A DNA stretch of 64,000 nt from Pedobacter sandarakinus (GTDB taxonomy: Bacteria > Bacteroidota > Bacteroidia > Sphingobacteriales > Sphingobacteriaceae). Made by a program: the position numbers and the translations under genes. Where the stretch lies: assembly GCF_026240095.1 (NCBI RefSeq), contig NZ_JAPIVG010000004.1:458340-522339 (forward strand). The letters run 5' to 3'. Positions 56,567-64,000 of the stretch are shown one piece after another (positions within the stretch are counted from its first letter, which is position 1; every line of letters starts with the position of its first letter). The notes under the pieces were generated by a model. The model made no database searches. It saw nothing but the letters and a program-made list of their open reading frames with translations, and had not been told where the DNA came from.

Positions 56567-58456
56567 ATGGAAACTTTATTACAACATTTTATTAATGCAT
56601 TTGGCTGGAGTATTTTAAACTCCCTATGGCAAAGTGCTGTCGTTTATGGTATACTATTCCTTACCCTGTTTAGTCTGCCAAAGCTCGCCGCTAAGCACAA
56701 ACACAATCTCGCTTTCGGTGCTATCTTGCTTATGTTTGCCGCTTTCGCTTATAATCTAATAACAAAAATTAACCTGGCTATACCCAAACAGGTGGTAAAT
56801 GAGCAATTAACTCAGGCACAATTTCAACAGTACTTTAATAACCTACCTGAAAGTTTCAGTAGCAGAGCAGAGCGATATTTTCCTATTGTGGCAGTATTTT
56901 ATGTTATTGGGATATTGCTTCAATCGCTTGTTATTTTGAGAGGTTACCAACAGCTATCCCGCTTTAAAAAAGAAAGCCTGACTGTAATACCCGAAGAATG
57001 GCAACACATTTTCGAGCGGGTATCTGCCAGGCTAAACATTAAAAAGTACATTCAATTTCATATATCAGCAATTGTAAATGTGCCGGTGGTGATTGGTTAT
57101 TTTAAGCCCGTTGTGTTATTCCCAATCGCATTGGTTAACCAACTAGATACCGACCAGGTAGAAGCTATCTTAATCCACGAACTATCACATGTACGGAGAA
57201 ACGATTTTTTACTTAACCTGATCAAAACAGCCATAGAAACACTATTATTTTACAATCCGTTTGTTTGGTTAGCTGGTCGGTTCATTCACATTGAACGCGA
57301 ACATGCCTGCGATGATTTGGTACTAAAGGTTACAGGTAAGCCACTAAATTATGCCCATGCCCTACTTAAATTAGAATTGTTAAAAGACAAAAATAGCCCT
57401 GCATACGCCCTGGCAGCAACAGGCAAAACCCAAAATCTTTATCAGCGAATTAAAAGAATAACAAATATGAAAACGAACTACCTAAATGCAAAGCAGCAAA
57501 TGGCTGCCCTAACCCTTGGTGTGGCCTGCTTGTTTTCTATTGCATGGATCAATCCGGCAACAAAAAAACAAATTAAGCATACCCCTAAAGAAAAGCACAC
57601 CAAAATCGAGTTGAAAATAACCAACCCTGAACCCGTTATCTATTTAGACACCAATAAAAAGCGCAAAATAAAGATTGTTACTATTGATGCTAATGGTAAA
57701 CGTACAGAGTATAACTCTGTAAAGGACATGCCAGATAGCGTGCGCAAGGATTTTTATAAAGAAGAATTGTTCGGCAACAAAAATGTTTTGCGCATCAATC
57801 TTGATTCTAACCTCAAATTCAAAGATTCGCTTTTTCGGATTAAAATAGACCAGCAATTTAATTCGCCTGAGGCGCAGGCAAAATGGAAAAAAATGGGTGA
57901 AGAAATGGCAAAAAAATTCAACTCGCCAGAGGAGCAGGCCAAATGGAAGAAATTCGGCGAAGAAATGGCCAAGAAATTTAACTCCCCCGAAGCACAAGCT
58001 AAATGGAAAAAGATGGGTGAAGACATGGAGAAAAAATTTAATTCACCAGAGGAGCAAGCGAAGTGGAAAAAGTTTGGTGAAGATATGGCAAAAGAATTTG
58101 GTTCCGAAGAAGCACAAGAAAAATGGAGAAAAATTGGTGAAGACATGGAAAAAAAGTTTACTTCGCCAGAATTCCAGGCACAAATCGACATCGTCAGGGC
58201 TAAAGCGTTAAAAGAGGTAGCAATTGCAAAACGAGGAATAGCAATTGAAAACCTATCCAGGCGCAAAGCTGATTCTCTACTAAGTATAAATGGCGAACTT
58301 TTGAGCAGCTCTGATGGCCGCGTGTTATACCTGAATGATAATTCGAACAGCAATTTAAAACAAAGCGCAGAATATAAAAAGTTAAAGAATAAGTTCGACA
58401 AGGAAGTGAGCGCACTGAAACAAAAAATGGAAAAAGCGAAGAAAAAGAATCAATAA
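56567..58456 (+). CDS. M56 (BlaR1/MecR1-type) membrane metallopeptidase with repeat tail
   Basis: A 629-residue membrane protein. Four hydrophobic segments lie at about residues 10-35, 45-65, 105-125 and 305-330. The zinc protease motif HELSH (about residues 203-207) and EHACDD are intact, so it is probably an active site-2-like protease. The penicillin-binding sensor domain of BlaR1 is absent. In its place is a charged region with five 20-residue repeats plus a sixth partial one (about residues 431-540; FNSPEAQAKWKK type). A coiled-coil-like end follows. It presumably relays an unknown envelope signal to the BlaI protein, and ends at a strong terminator. Confidence 0.85.
   Translation: METLLQHFINAFGWSILNSLWQSAVVYGILFLTLFSLPKLAAKHKHNLAFGAILLMFAAFAYNLITKINLAIPKQVVNEQLTQAQFQQYFNNLPESFSSRAERYFPIVAVFYVIGILLQSLVILRGYQQLSRFKKESLTVIPEEWQHIFERVSARLNIKKYIQFHISAIVNVPVVIGYFKPVVLFPIALVNQLDTDQVEAILIHELSHVRRNDFLLNLIKTAIETLLFYNPFVWLAGRFIHIEREHACDDLVLKVTGKPLNYAHALLKLELLKDKNSPAYALAATGKTQNLYQRIKRITNMKTNYLNAKQQMAALTLGVACLFSIAWINPATKKQIKHTPKEKHTKIELKITNPEPVIYLDTNKKRKIKIVTIDANGKRTEYNSVKDMPDSVRKDFYKEELFGNKNVLRINLDSNLKFKDSLFRIKIDQQFNSPEAQAKWKKMGEEMAKKFNSPEEQAKWKKFGEEMAKKFNSPEAQAKWKKMGEDMEKKFNSPEEQAKWKKFGEDMAKEFGSEEAQEKWRKIGEDMEKKFTSPEFQAQIDIVRAKALKEVAIAKRGIAIENLSRRKADSLLSINGELLSSSDGRVLYLNDNSNSNLKQSAEYKKLKNKFDKEVSALKQKMEKAKKKNQ
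57857..58186 (+). repeat. five to six in-frame 60-bp tandem repeats in the M56 gene
   Basis: Units start at 57857, 57917, 57977, 58037, 58097 and 58157 in exact 60-bp register and encode FNSPEAQAKWKKMGEEMAKK-like 20-mers. Units alternate between Met-Gly and Phe-Gly at residues 13-14 and between PEAQ and PEEQ. The last is cut short (FTSPEFQAQ). The Trp and the Gly are constant, suggesting structural helices rather than slippage noise. Confidence 0.9.
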
Positions 58457-58476
58457 TTTACCAAACTAACTACAAG

Positions 58477-58504
58477 CAACAGCGGGGATTTTTCTCCGCT
58501 GTTG
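58477..58504 (+). terminator. terminator after the M56 gene
   Basis: CAACAGCGG and CCGCTGTTG form a perfect 9-bp stem with a 10-nt loop, followed by TTGTTTT. It insulates recN from the BlaI/M56 unit. Confidence 0.8.
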
Positions 58505-58553
58505 TTGTTTTGAAGCCTAGGTAAGATAACTTTTTAGTATTTTCGCTCTAGTT

Positions 58554-60206
58554 ATGCTACAAAAACTTTCTATTCGTAATTACGCATTAATCGATAGCCT
58601 CGATATCGAATTTGACAAAGGCTTAAACATTATCACGGGTGAAACAGGTGCAGGAAAATCCATTATTTTGGGTGCCCTTTCCCTTATACTGGGCCAACGG
58701 GCAGAAAGCAAGTACTTTTTTAACCAAGATAAAAAATGTGTAATTGAAGGAAATTTCTTGTTAGCCGATGAGAATTTGAAAGAAATATTTGAGGAGAACG
58801 ATCTGGATTTCTCAAACGAGAGCATCCTGCGTAGAGAGATTTCCATAGATGGCAAAACCAGATCTTTCATCAATGATACACCTGTAAATCTTTCTATCTT
58901 AAAGCAAATCGGAGAAAAGCTGATTGATATTCACGCACAACAGGCCACTCGGGAAATTAATGATGCCGACTTTCAACTACTTATCGTAGACTCGCTTGCC
59001 GATCACAAGAGCCTGTTATCGACTTATAGAAAGGACTATAAAAGGCTAAAACAAGAACATGTCAGGCTTAAAAAACTTGTAAACGATGCCAATGAAGCCA
59101 AAAGCAAACAGGATTACGAGCAATTTCTGTTTAATGAATTGGAACAGGCAAACATTAAGCCCGAGGAACAAGAAACGCTTGAACAGGAATTGGAAAGGCT
59201 CACCCACGCCGAAACCATCAAAAGAGGTTTAATTACCGCAGCAGGAATGCTCTCTGAAGGTGAACCCTCGGCGCTCCAAATTTTGAAAGAAGCACAATTG
59301 CAACTGCAGGGAATAGAAAAATTTGATCCTGCAATCAATACCTTATACGAACGATTAAAGTCGTCTATTATAGAAATTAAAGATATTGCTGATGAGGTAG
59401 TTGCTATGGACGAAAACACTATCCATAGTGCAGATCGCTTGGTGTTAATTAATCAAAGGCTTGATTTGTTTTACGCATTGCAGCAAAAGCATCGCGTAAG
59501 CAATAATGAAGAACTCTTGTCTATTCAAATGCAACTGGAGCAAAACCTCAATGCGCTTCTATCATCGGATGAAAATATCGAGTCTTTGCAAAAAAATATT
59601 GCAGAACTGGAATCGTCGTTATCTAAATTGGCGGGCACCATAAGTAGTAATCGGAGAAAAGCAATTAAAGTGGTAACAGCGCAAACCAGCAGTACTTTAA
59701 AACAAGTGGGTATGCCTAATGCTCAACTGGTACTTAACCAGCAAACGCTGACTGATTTGAGTAAAGATGGCTTAGATCAAATCGACTTATTATTTACCGC
59801 AAACGCTGGTCAGGCCCCTGCGCCTGTAAGCAAAGTAGCATCAGGAGGTGAATTATCGAGATTAATGTTAGCCATTAAAGCTTTATTAGCCAAACACACC
59901 TCACTTCCAACCATTATTTTTGACGAAATTGACACAGGGATATCAGGCGAAACAGCTTTGAAGGTTGGTGAAGTAATCTCCAATCTGGGATTGGATATGC
60001 AAGTGATTTCCATTACGCATTTACCGCAAATAGCGGCTAAAGGAGAGGCGCACTATTTTGTTTATAAAAATGATGAAAAAGGAAAAACCACAACTGGAAT
60101 AAGAAGATTGCAGCAAGAAGAACGAGTTGGTGTAATTGCTGAGATGTTGAGTGGCAAAAATCCCGGAACCTCCGCAATGGAAAATGCAAAAGAATTATTA
60201 AGTTAG
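58554..60206 (+). CDS. recN: DNA repair protein RecN
   Basis: An SMC-like ATPase that acts early in double-strand-break repair. The 550 residues start with the RecF-like LSIRNYALIDSLDIEFDKGLNIITGETGAGKSII, which includes Walker A. Long coiled-coil arms lie at about residues 150-230 and 300-370, and the signature SGGELSRLMLAIK is followed by Walker B PTIIFDEIDTGISGE. It has its own short upstream region (TATTTTCG at 58538-58545 is a near -7 box). It would normally follow DUF4835 directly. Confidence 0.96.
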   Translation: MLQKLSIRNYALIDSLDIEFDKGLNIITGETGAGKSIILGALSLILGQRAESKYFFNQDKKCVIEGNFLLADENLKEIFEENDLDFSNESILRREISIDGKTRSFINDTPVNLSILKQIGEKLIDIHAQQATREINDADFQLLIVDSLADHKSLLSTYRKDYKRLKQEHVRLKKLVNDANEAKSKQDYEQFLFNELEQANIKPEEQETLEQELERLTHAETIKRGLITAAGMLSEGEPSALQILKEAQLQLQGIEKFDPAINTLYERLKSSIIEIKDIADEVVAMDENTIHSADRLVLINQRLDLFYALQQKHRVSNNEELLSIQMQLEQNLNALLSSDENIESLQKNIAELESSLSKLAGTISSNRRKAIKVVTAQTSSTLKQVGMPNAQLVLNQQTLTDLSKDGLDQIDLLFTANAGQAPAPVSKVASGGELSRLMLAIKALLAKHTSLPTIIFDEIDTGISGETALKVGEVISNLGLDMQVISITHLPQIAAKGEAHYFVYKNDEKGKTTTGIRRLQQEERVGVIAEMLSGKNPGTSAMENAKELLS

Positions 60207-60242
60207 GTTTGTGGAAAGAGTGATGTATTTCATCATCATTAC

Positions 60243-60995
60243 ATGATAAAGAAAATTCTTTCCTATCTTCTCTTATTTATGTTCTTTAGTGCAAAAGGGC
60301 AAAAAGTTGATGATACCCTTGTCACATTTATCGACACCATCAATGTTCATGGTCAAGTTATCAACCTAGTGGGCAAACCTCTAGCAGATGTAACAGTTGT
60401 CTATGGAAATGATCAATCTGTTAAGACAGACAGTGCGGGGTACTTTTATCTAAATGGTGTCAATCCCGTAGAAAGATTAATTTTTGATTCGCCAACAGGA
60501 AGAACCTACTTTACAAATAAAGGGAGCAGGTACATCTTAATAAAGCTAAACCCGAATCCAATTACCGCAATTAATGCAAGTAATGATCAGGTATTTATCA
60601 ACGCTAAAAAAATCAAAGAAAAGCCCAGGTACAAACAAGTGACAATCATTCAGAAAAATAAAACCTACAATTTTGATGGCGGGCTGTTTATGGGCGAAAA
60701 GCAGGCTGAATATGCCGGAGGCATGATCAAGTTTTATGCCTTTATAAATAAAAATTTAGTTTATCCCGAACTTGCAATACAAAGTAGCATTGAAGGATTA
60801 GTGACCGTATGCTTCGCGATTAATAGCGCTGGATATCCCGAAGACTTTAGTGTGATAAACGATCTTGGTTATGGCTGTGCAGATGAAGTAATAACGGTAC
60901 TAAAGTCAATGGGCCGCTGGAATCCGAAAATATCGAATGGCAAGCCTTTGAAAGCGCAATTTACCCTTAACATTCCCTTCAAATTAATTGATTAA
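60243..60995 (+). CDS. exported protein with carboxypeptidase-regulatory and TonB C-terminal domains
   Basis: A 250-residue protein with a signal peptide (residues 1-19, ending SAKGQ). A carboxypeptidase-regulatory-like repeat follows (INVHGQVINLVGKPLADVTVVY, residues 35-100). A C-terminal domain of TonB type (residues 160-250; NLVYPELAIQSSIEGLVTVCFAIN, ending FTLNIPFKLID) completes it. It lacks the membrane anchor and proline-rich spacer of true TonB proteins, so it is unlikely to energise receptors. Role unknown. It follows recN by 36 nt. Confidence 0.75.
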   Translation: MIKKILSYLLLFMFFSAKGQKVDDTLVTFIDTINVHGQVINLVGKPLADVTVVYGNDQSVKTDSAGYFYLNGVNPVERLIFDSPTGRTYFTNKGSRYILIKLNPNPITAINASNDQVFINAKKIKEKPRYKQVTIIQKNKTYNFDGGLFMGEKQAEYAGGMIKFYAFINKNLVYPELAIQSSIEGLVTVCFAINSAGYPEDFSVINDLGYGCADEVITVLKSMGRWNPKISNGKPLKAQFTLNIPFKLID

Positions 60996-61021
60996 ATCGT
61001 AATAAACTATTAACTTAGTTT

Positions 61022-62260
61022 ATGTTTTGGAGGATTGGTTTGTTTATTTTGGTATTTGCAGGACTTGTTACCTTCAAAATAAATGCTCAAACCACCTCCA
61101 TATCTGGTATCATAAAAGATAAAAAAGGCGAAGTTTTACCTGGAGCTGGTATCTACGTTAGCGGTTACAAGATGGCGACAGTAGCCGATGAAGATGGAAA
61201 GTTTAGTTTGCGATTGAATCCCGGTAATTATGATTTACTAATCCAGCTCATAGGTTTCAATCCACAAACTAGAAATGTGCTTGTTGCAGATAAACCGATA
61301 AAAATAGAAATAGTACTGGAAGAAAGCATTATTCAGCTAGCAGAAGTAACGATCAAGCCAGATCCCAATCGCCAATACTATGTAAATCTTTTTCGAGAGT
61401 TCTTCATCGGCACCACGCCGAACGCCAAGCAATGTAAAATGATTAATCCCCAAGTTCTTGATATTGATTATGATAAGGTAAATAAAAAGCTAACCGTAAA
61501 AACCAACGAGTTCTTAATTATAGAGAATGAGGCTTTAGGCTATAGAATCAAATATTTGGTGAAGCTTTTTGAGTGGGATAGTAAAACCAACATTATCTAT
61601 TATGAGGGGTTTCCAACATACGAAGAGCTTACAGGTTCTGAAAGAAAGAAGAAAATCTGGAGAAAGAAAAGACAAGTTGCATACCTGGGCTCGCCACAGC
61701 ATTTTTTTAGTTCTTTATACCGCAATACACTCACAGCCGAAGGATTTATAGTTAACAAGCTAGTGAATAAACCGAATATAAATCGGCCGGCTGATAGTAC
61801 CATTGAAGCCAACATAAAAAAGCTTACCCAAAAACAGTTAAGTAGTACCGGAAGAATTTCCATCGGCATGAATGATGATTCATTGAGTTTCTGGATCAAC
61901 CAAAAACGACAACCTAAAAACATGTCAATATTGAACAGGGCCACAGTTTTACAGGATACGCTGGTCAAAACAATTAACAAGTCTATCAAAAGCATAAATT
62001 TTACCGACAACTTGTATATTATTTATACCAAGGAGAACGAAGCTCGAGAATATGCCAACCTACTGAATGCATCGCTATCCAGGCCTCTTGATATGGGTGA
62101 TTTTGAGATTTCGTTGATTACCTTGCAAATCGCACCAGTTTATTTTTATGAGAATGGTGGAATATATGATCCCCGATCTATGCTTTTTTCGGGCTACTGG
62201 GCATGGGAAAAAATTGCAGACAGCGTACCAATGGATTATACACCAAGCGAACCGGAGTAA
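61022..62260 (+). CDS. exported carboxypeptidase-regulatory-domain protein, first of two paralogs
   Basis: A 412-residue secreted or outer-membrane protein of unknown function. Signal peptide residues 1-22 (LVTFKINAQ) precede a carboxypeptidase-regulatory-like domain (ISGIIKDKKGEVLPGAGIYV, residues 26-105). A conserved domain seen in many Bacteroidota proteins follows (RQYYVNLFREFFIGTTPNAKQCKMINPQVL, then GYRIKYLVKLFEWD). The paralog at 62320-63561 shares the same layout and motifs, including the C-terminal YFYENGGIYDPRSMLFSGYWAWEKIAD. The pair is a tandem duplication. Confidence 0.75.
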   Translation: MFWRIGLFILVFAGLVTFKINAQTTSISGIIKDKKGEVLPGAGIYVSGYKMATVADEDGKFSLRLNPGNYDLLIQLIGFNPQTRNVLVADKPIKIEIVLEESIIQLAEVTIKPDPNRQYYVNLFREFFIGTTPNAKQCKMINPQVLDIDYDKVNKKLTVKTNEFLIIENEALGYRIKYLVKLFEWDSKTNIIYYEGFPTYEELTGSERKKKIWRKKRQVAYLGSPQHFFSSLYRNTLTAEGFIVNKLVNKPNINRPADSTIEANIKKLTQKQLSSTGRISIGMNDDSLSFWINQKRQPKNMSILNRATVLQDTLVKTINKSIKSINFTDNLYIIYTKENEAREYANLLNASLSRPLDMGDFEISLITLQIAPVYFYENGGIYDPRSMLFSGYWAWEKIADSVPMDYTPSEPE

Positions 62261-62319
62261 AATGTTAAAAAACGCCAATCACCGTTATAATATTCTGGCT
62301 TTTGGTTACATTCGCCTGC

Positions 62320-63561
62320 ATGTTTAAAGGCCTGCTGGCGATTTTATTATGCGTAATAATGTGGGGGCATTCCTCCGCCCAAGGTACCTTTTCCATTAGC
62401 GGGATCGTCCGAGATAAGAAGGATGGATTACCAGGTGCTAGCATTTATTTGAGTGGCTATAAAATGGCAACGGTTGCAGATAATGATGGTCGATTTAAAC
62501 TGAGTAACCTAAAACCTGGAAGTTATAACCTGTTGGTACAAATTGTTGGTTATCTCCCCTACTCCAAAAGCGTAATTATTGAAGATCAATCTGTTACTGT
62601 AGATTTGGTACTTAAAGAAAATGTTGCACAGCTAGATGAAGTGATTATTAGGGCCGACCCGAATCGGCAAAAATATATCAATCAATTTAAAGATTTTTTC
62701 ATTGGCAAAACTCCAAATGCCTTGCAGTGCAAAATTCTTAATCCCCAGGTTTTAAATGTAGATTTCGATGTAACCAAAAGCACGTTAACTGTTTCTACTA
62801 CAGAATTTCTAATTGTCGAGAATAAGGCACTAGGTTACCGCCTTAAATACATGCTCGATCATTTTGAGTATAATTCCAGAACACGCATCATTTACTATTC
62901 TGGTCATCCATTTTTCGAGGAGTTGAAGGCAAGCCCTGCCAAGAAAAAGAAATATATTGCGGCAAGAGAAATTGCCTATTACGGCTCGGCACAGCACTTT
63001 TTCCGGTCGTTGTATGCAAATAGAACTAAAGAAGAAGGATTCATCATTAATAAAATGGTAAAAGTTCCCAACCCAAACCGTTATCCTGAATATGTCATCA
63101 ATACCAATCTGGAGAAAATTAAGACGCTGCCCGAAAAAACTGGCGTAAGAAAAACAGCTGGGAAAATTGATACTGCATTATTAGCCTTTTGGACAAAACA
63201 AAAAGAAATGCCCCGAACGATAGACAAATTCTCTCGTGCCGAAGTACTTACAGATACGCTGGTGCATCATTTCAATGAAAACCTAAAGTTTGTCAGCTAT
63301 ACTGATGCCTTACTTATTCAATACACAAAAGAAAAAGAATCTTTGGCTTATTCTAAAACAGGGTTTTGGGTTTTCAGGCCGTTAGACGTTCCGGAAAATG
63401 AAATTTCGGTAGCCAATCTGATGAGTGAGGGTGTTCGTTTCTATGAAAATGGTGGTATTTACGATTCCAGATCTCTTTTATTTGAGGGATATTGGGCATA
63501 TGAAAAAATTGCAGATCTTGTGCCTATGGATTACGTTCCATTGCCTAAATCATCAAATTAA
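62320..63561 (+). CDS. exported carboxypeptidase-regulatory-domain protein, second paralog
   Basis: A 413-residue paralog of the preceding gene with the same signal peptide type (residues 1-21, ending HSSAQ), N-terminal repeat (FSISGIVRDKKDGLPGASIYL) and conserved core (KYINQFKDFFIGKTPNALQCKILNPQVL). The ATG at 62320 is chosen over an in-frame TTG at 62302, because it precedes the basic hydrophobic signal peptide directly. The two differ widely in the middle (about residues 250-320). Function unknown; likely cotranscribed with the first copy (59-nt gap). Confidence 0.75.
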   Translation: MFKGLLAILLCVIMWGHSSAQGTFSISGIVRDKKDGLPGASIYLSGYKMATVADNDGRFKLSNLKPGSYNLLVQIVGYLPYSKSVIIEDQSVTVDLVLKENVAQLDEVIIRADPNRQKYINQFKDFFIGKTPNALQCKILNPQVLNVDFDVTKSTLTVSTTEFLIVENKALGYRLKYMLDHFEYNSRTRIIYYSGHPFFEELKASPAKKKKYIAAREIAYYGSAQHFFRSLYANRTKEEGFIINKMVKVPNPNRYPEYVINTNLEKIKTLPEKTGVRKTAGKIDTALLAFWTKQKEMPRTIDKFSRAEVLTDTLVHHFNENLKFVSYTDALLIQYTKEKESLAYSKTGFWVFRPLDVPENEISVANLMSEGVRFYENGGIYDSRSLLFEGYWAYEKIADLVPMDYVPLPKSSN

Positions 63562-63777
63562 AGCTGTCTGCTTTCATCTTGCCCAAATGCGAGAAAGTGT
63601 TTAATGGAAACGATGCATAAAATCAACAGGCTACCATTGCGCCAAACAATTTTTTTTAGAGACAAGTTGTGGGTTACCATTAATAAACTATGGTTATTAG
63701 TTTCTATTTTTTTCCAATATAATTCGATCTCATCCCTACATAAATACTAATTTTTTTAGTATTTTTAACCTATAATT
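63562..63777. other. intergenic region before the radical SAM gene
   Basis: AT-rich spacer without a gene or a clear terminator; T-rich stretches near 63650 and 63715 may mark transcript ends. Confidence 0.4.
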
Positions 63778-64000
63778 ATGGATGGAGAGAATAAATATTT
63801 TAAAGGGCGTGGCGCACAGATTAACCCTCATAACCGGTTTTTGGAGGACGTTTATGTTAAAGAACATGATGAAGGTATTGATGATTGGGAGGAGAGTGAC
63901 CGAAAAACTGCGTTTATCTTTGAGCATTCTAAAACCATCGTAAACAAGGTTGATAGCCCCGATGTGGGCATGGCTTATTCTTTAAATCCCTACCAGGGCT
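63778..64000 (+). CDS. PA0069-type radical SAM protein (5' end only)
   Basis: The first 74 residues of a protein that runs beyond the window. The start MDGENKYFKGRGAQINPHNRF and the following SPDVGMAYSLNPYQG match PA0069/SplB-like radical SAM proteins, whose CxxxCxxC cluster motif should appear just after the window end. Members of this family reduce S-adenosylmethionine to form a radical; the substrate is unknown. Confidence comes from the N-terminal signature only. Confidence 0.75.
   Translation, partial: MDGENKYFKGRGAQINPHNRFLEDVYVKEHDEGIDDWEESDRKTAFIFEHSKTIVNKVDSPDVGMAYSLNPYQG

Noticed and set aside
57754..58401. 215-codon open frame antisense to the M56 gene
   Set aside because: It arises from the repeat region of the real gene; the product is a low-complexity serine/phenylalanine mirror of the 20-residue repeats.

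Overview
The window looks like chromosomal DNA from a Bacteroidota bacterium of the Sphingobacteriaceae, probably Pedobacter or a close relative. The evidence is the TAnnTTTG -7 boxes, the rarity of Shine-Dalgarno sequences, the phylum-typical order mraZ-rsmH-ftsL-ftsI-murE-mraY-murD-ftsW-murG-murC-ftsQ-ftsA-ftsZ, the bamD-rpoZ-coaBC-DUF4835-recN block, a histone H1-like mini protein, and many SusC-era style outer-membrane and carboxypeptidase-regulatory-domain proteins. The genus is an inference from protein flavour; no rRNA, tRNA, CRISPR array or insertion sequence was seen.

Layout. 1-5.3 kb (minus): a GH78 alpha-L-rhamnosidase cut by the window edge, riboflavin synthase, biotin carboxylase, threonine aldolase. 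5.4-10.1 kb: a sugar-metabolism group made of an N-acetylglucosamine-kinase-like protein, a divergent NrtR-type Nudix regulator, 6-phosphofructokinase, a second kinase-like paralog and GAPDH. A 19-bp operator-like palindrome occurs three times here: before the first kinase, on the pfkA promoter, and before a short terminated transcript (about 10.49-10.64 kb) that may be a small RNA. 10.6-14.5 kb: an arsenic-resistance operon (arsR, DUF6428, ACR3 efflux pump, arsC) between stretches of decayed coding sequence. 14.5-22.7 kb (minus): a sigma-region-2-only protein, glycogen branching enzyme, GH31 alpha-glucosidase, TonB-dependent receptor.

22.9-35.3 kb is housekeeping and lipid-related: penicillin acylase family protein, a small membrane protein, a LuxE-like acyl-activating protein, tyrosyl-tRNA synthetase, patatin, ACP-phosphodiesterase-like protein, DNA ligase, dihydrodipicolinate synthase, a 58-residue histone H1-like protein (too short for routine ORF calling) and an alpha-oxoamine synthase. 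35.4-51.9 kb is the complete minus-strand division and cell-wall cluster, headed by three 10-bp MraZ boxes; murF and ddl are not in it.

52.3-60.2 kb (plus) carries bamD, rpoZ, coaBC, DUF4835 and recN, with a BlaI/M56-peptidase pair inserted before recN. The BlaI promoter has twin 16-bp palindromes around its -7 box, and the M56 protein ends in five to six 20-residue repeats. 60.2-63.6 kb holds three secreted carboxypeptidase-regulatory-domain proteins, and the window ends in the start of a PA0069-type radical SAM gene.

The best leads are the NrtR-like regulon with its candidate small RNA and degenerate kinase paralog, the BlaI/M56 module with its repeat tail, a second compact small-RNA candidate at 15.1 kb, and three genes whose -7 box ends exactly 4 nt before the start codon, implying leaderless mRNAs.
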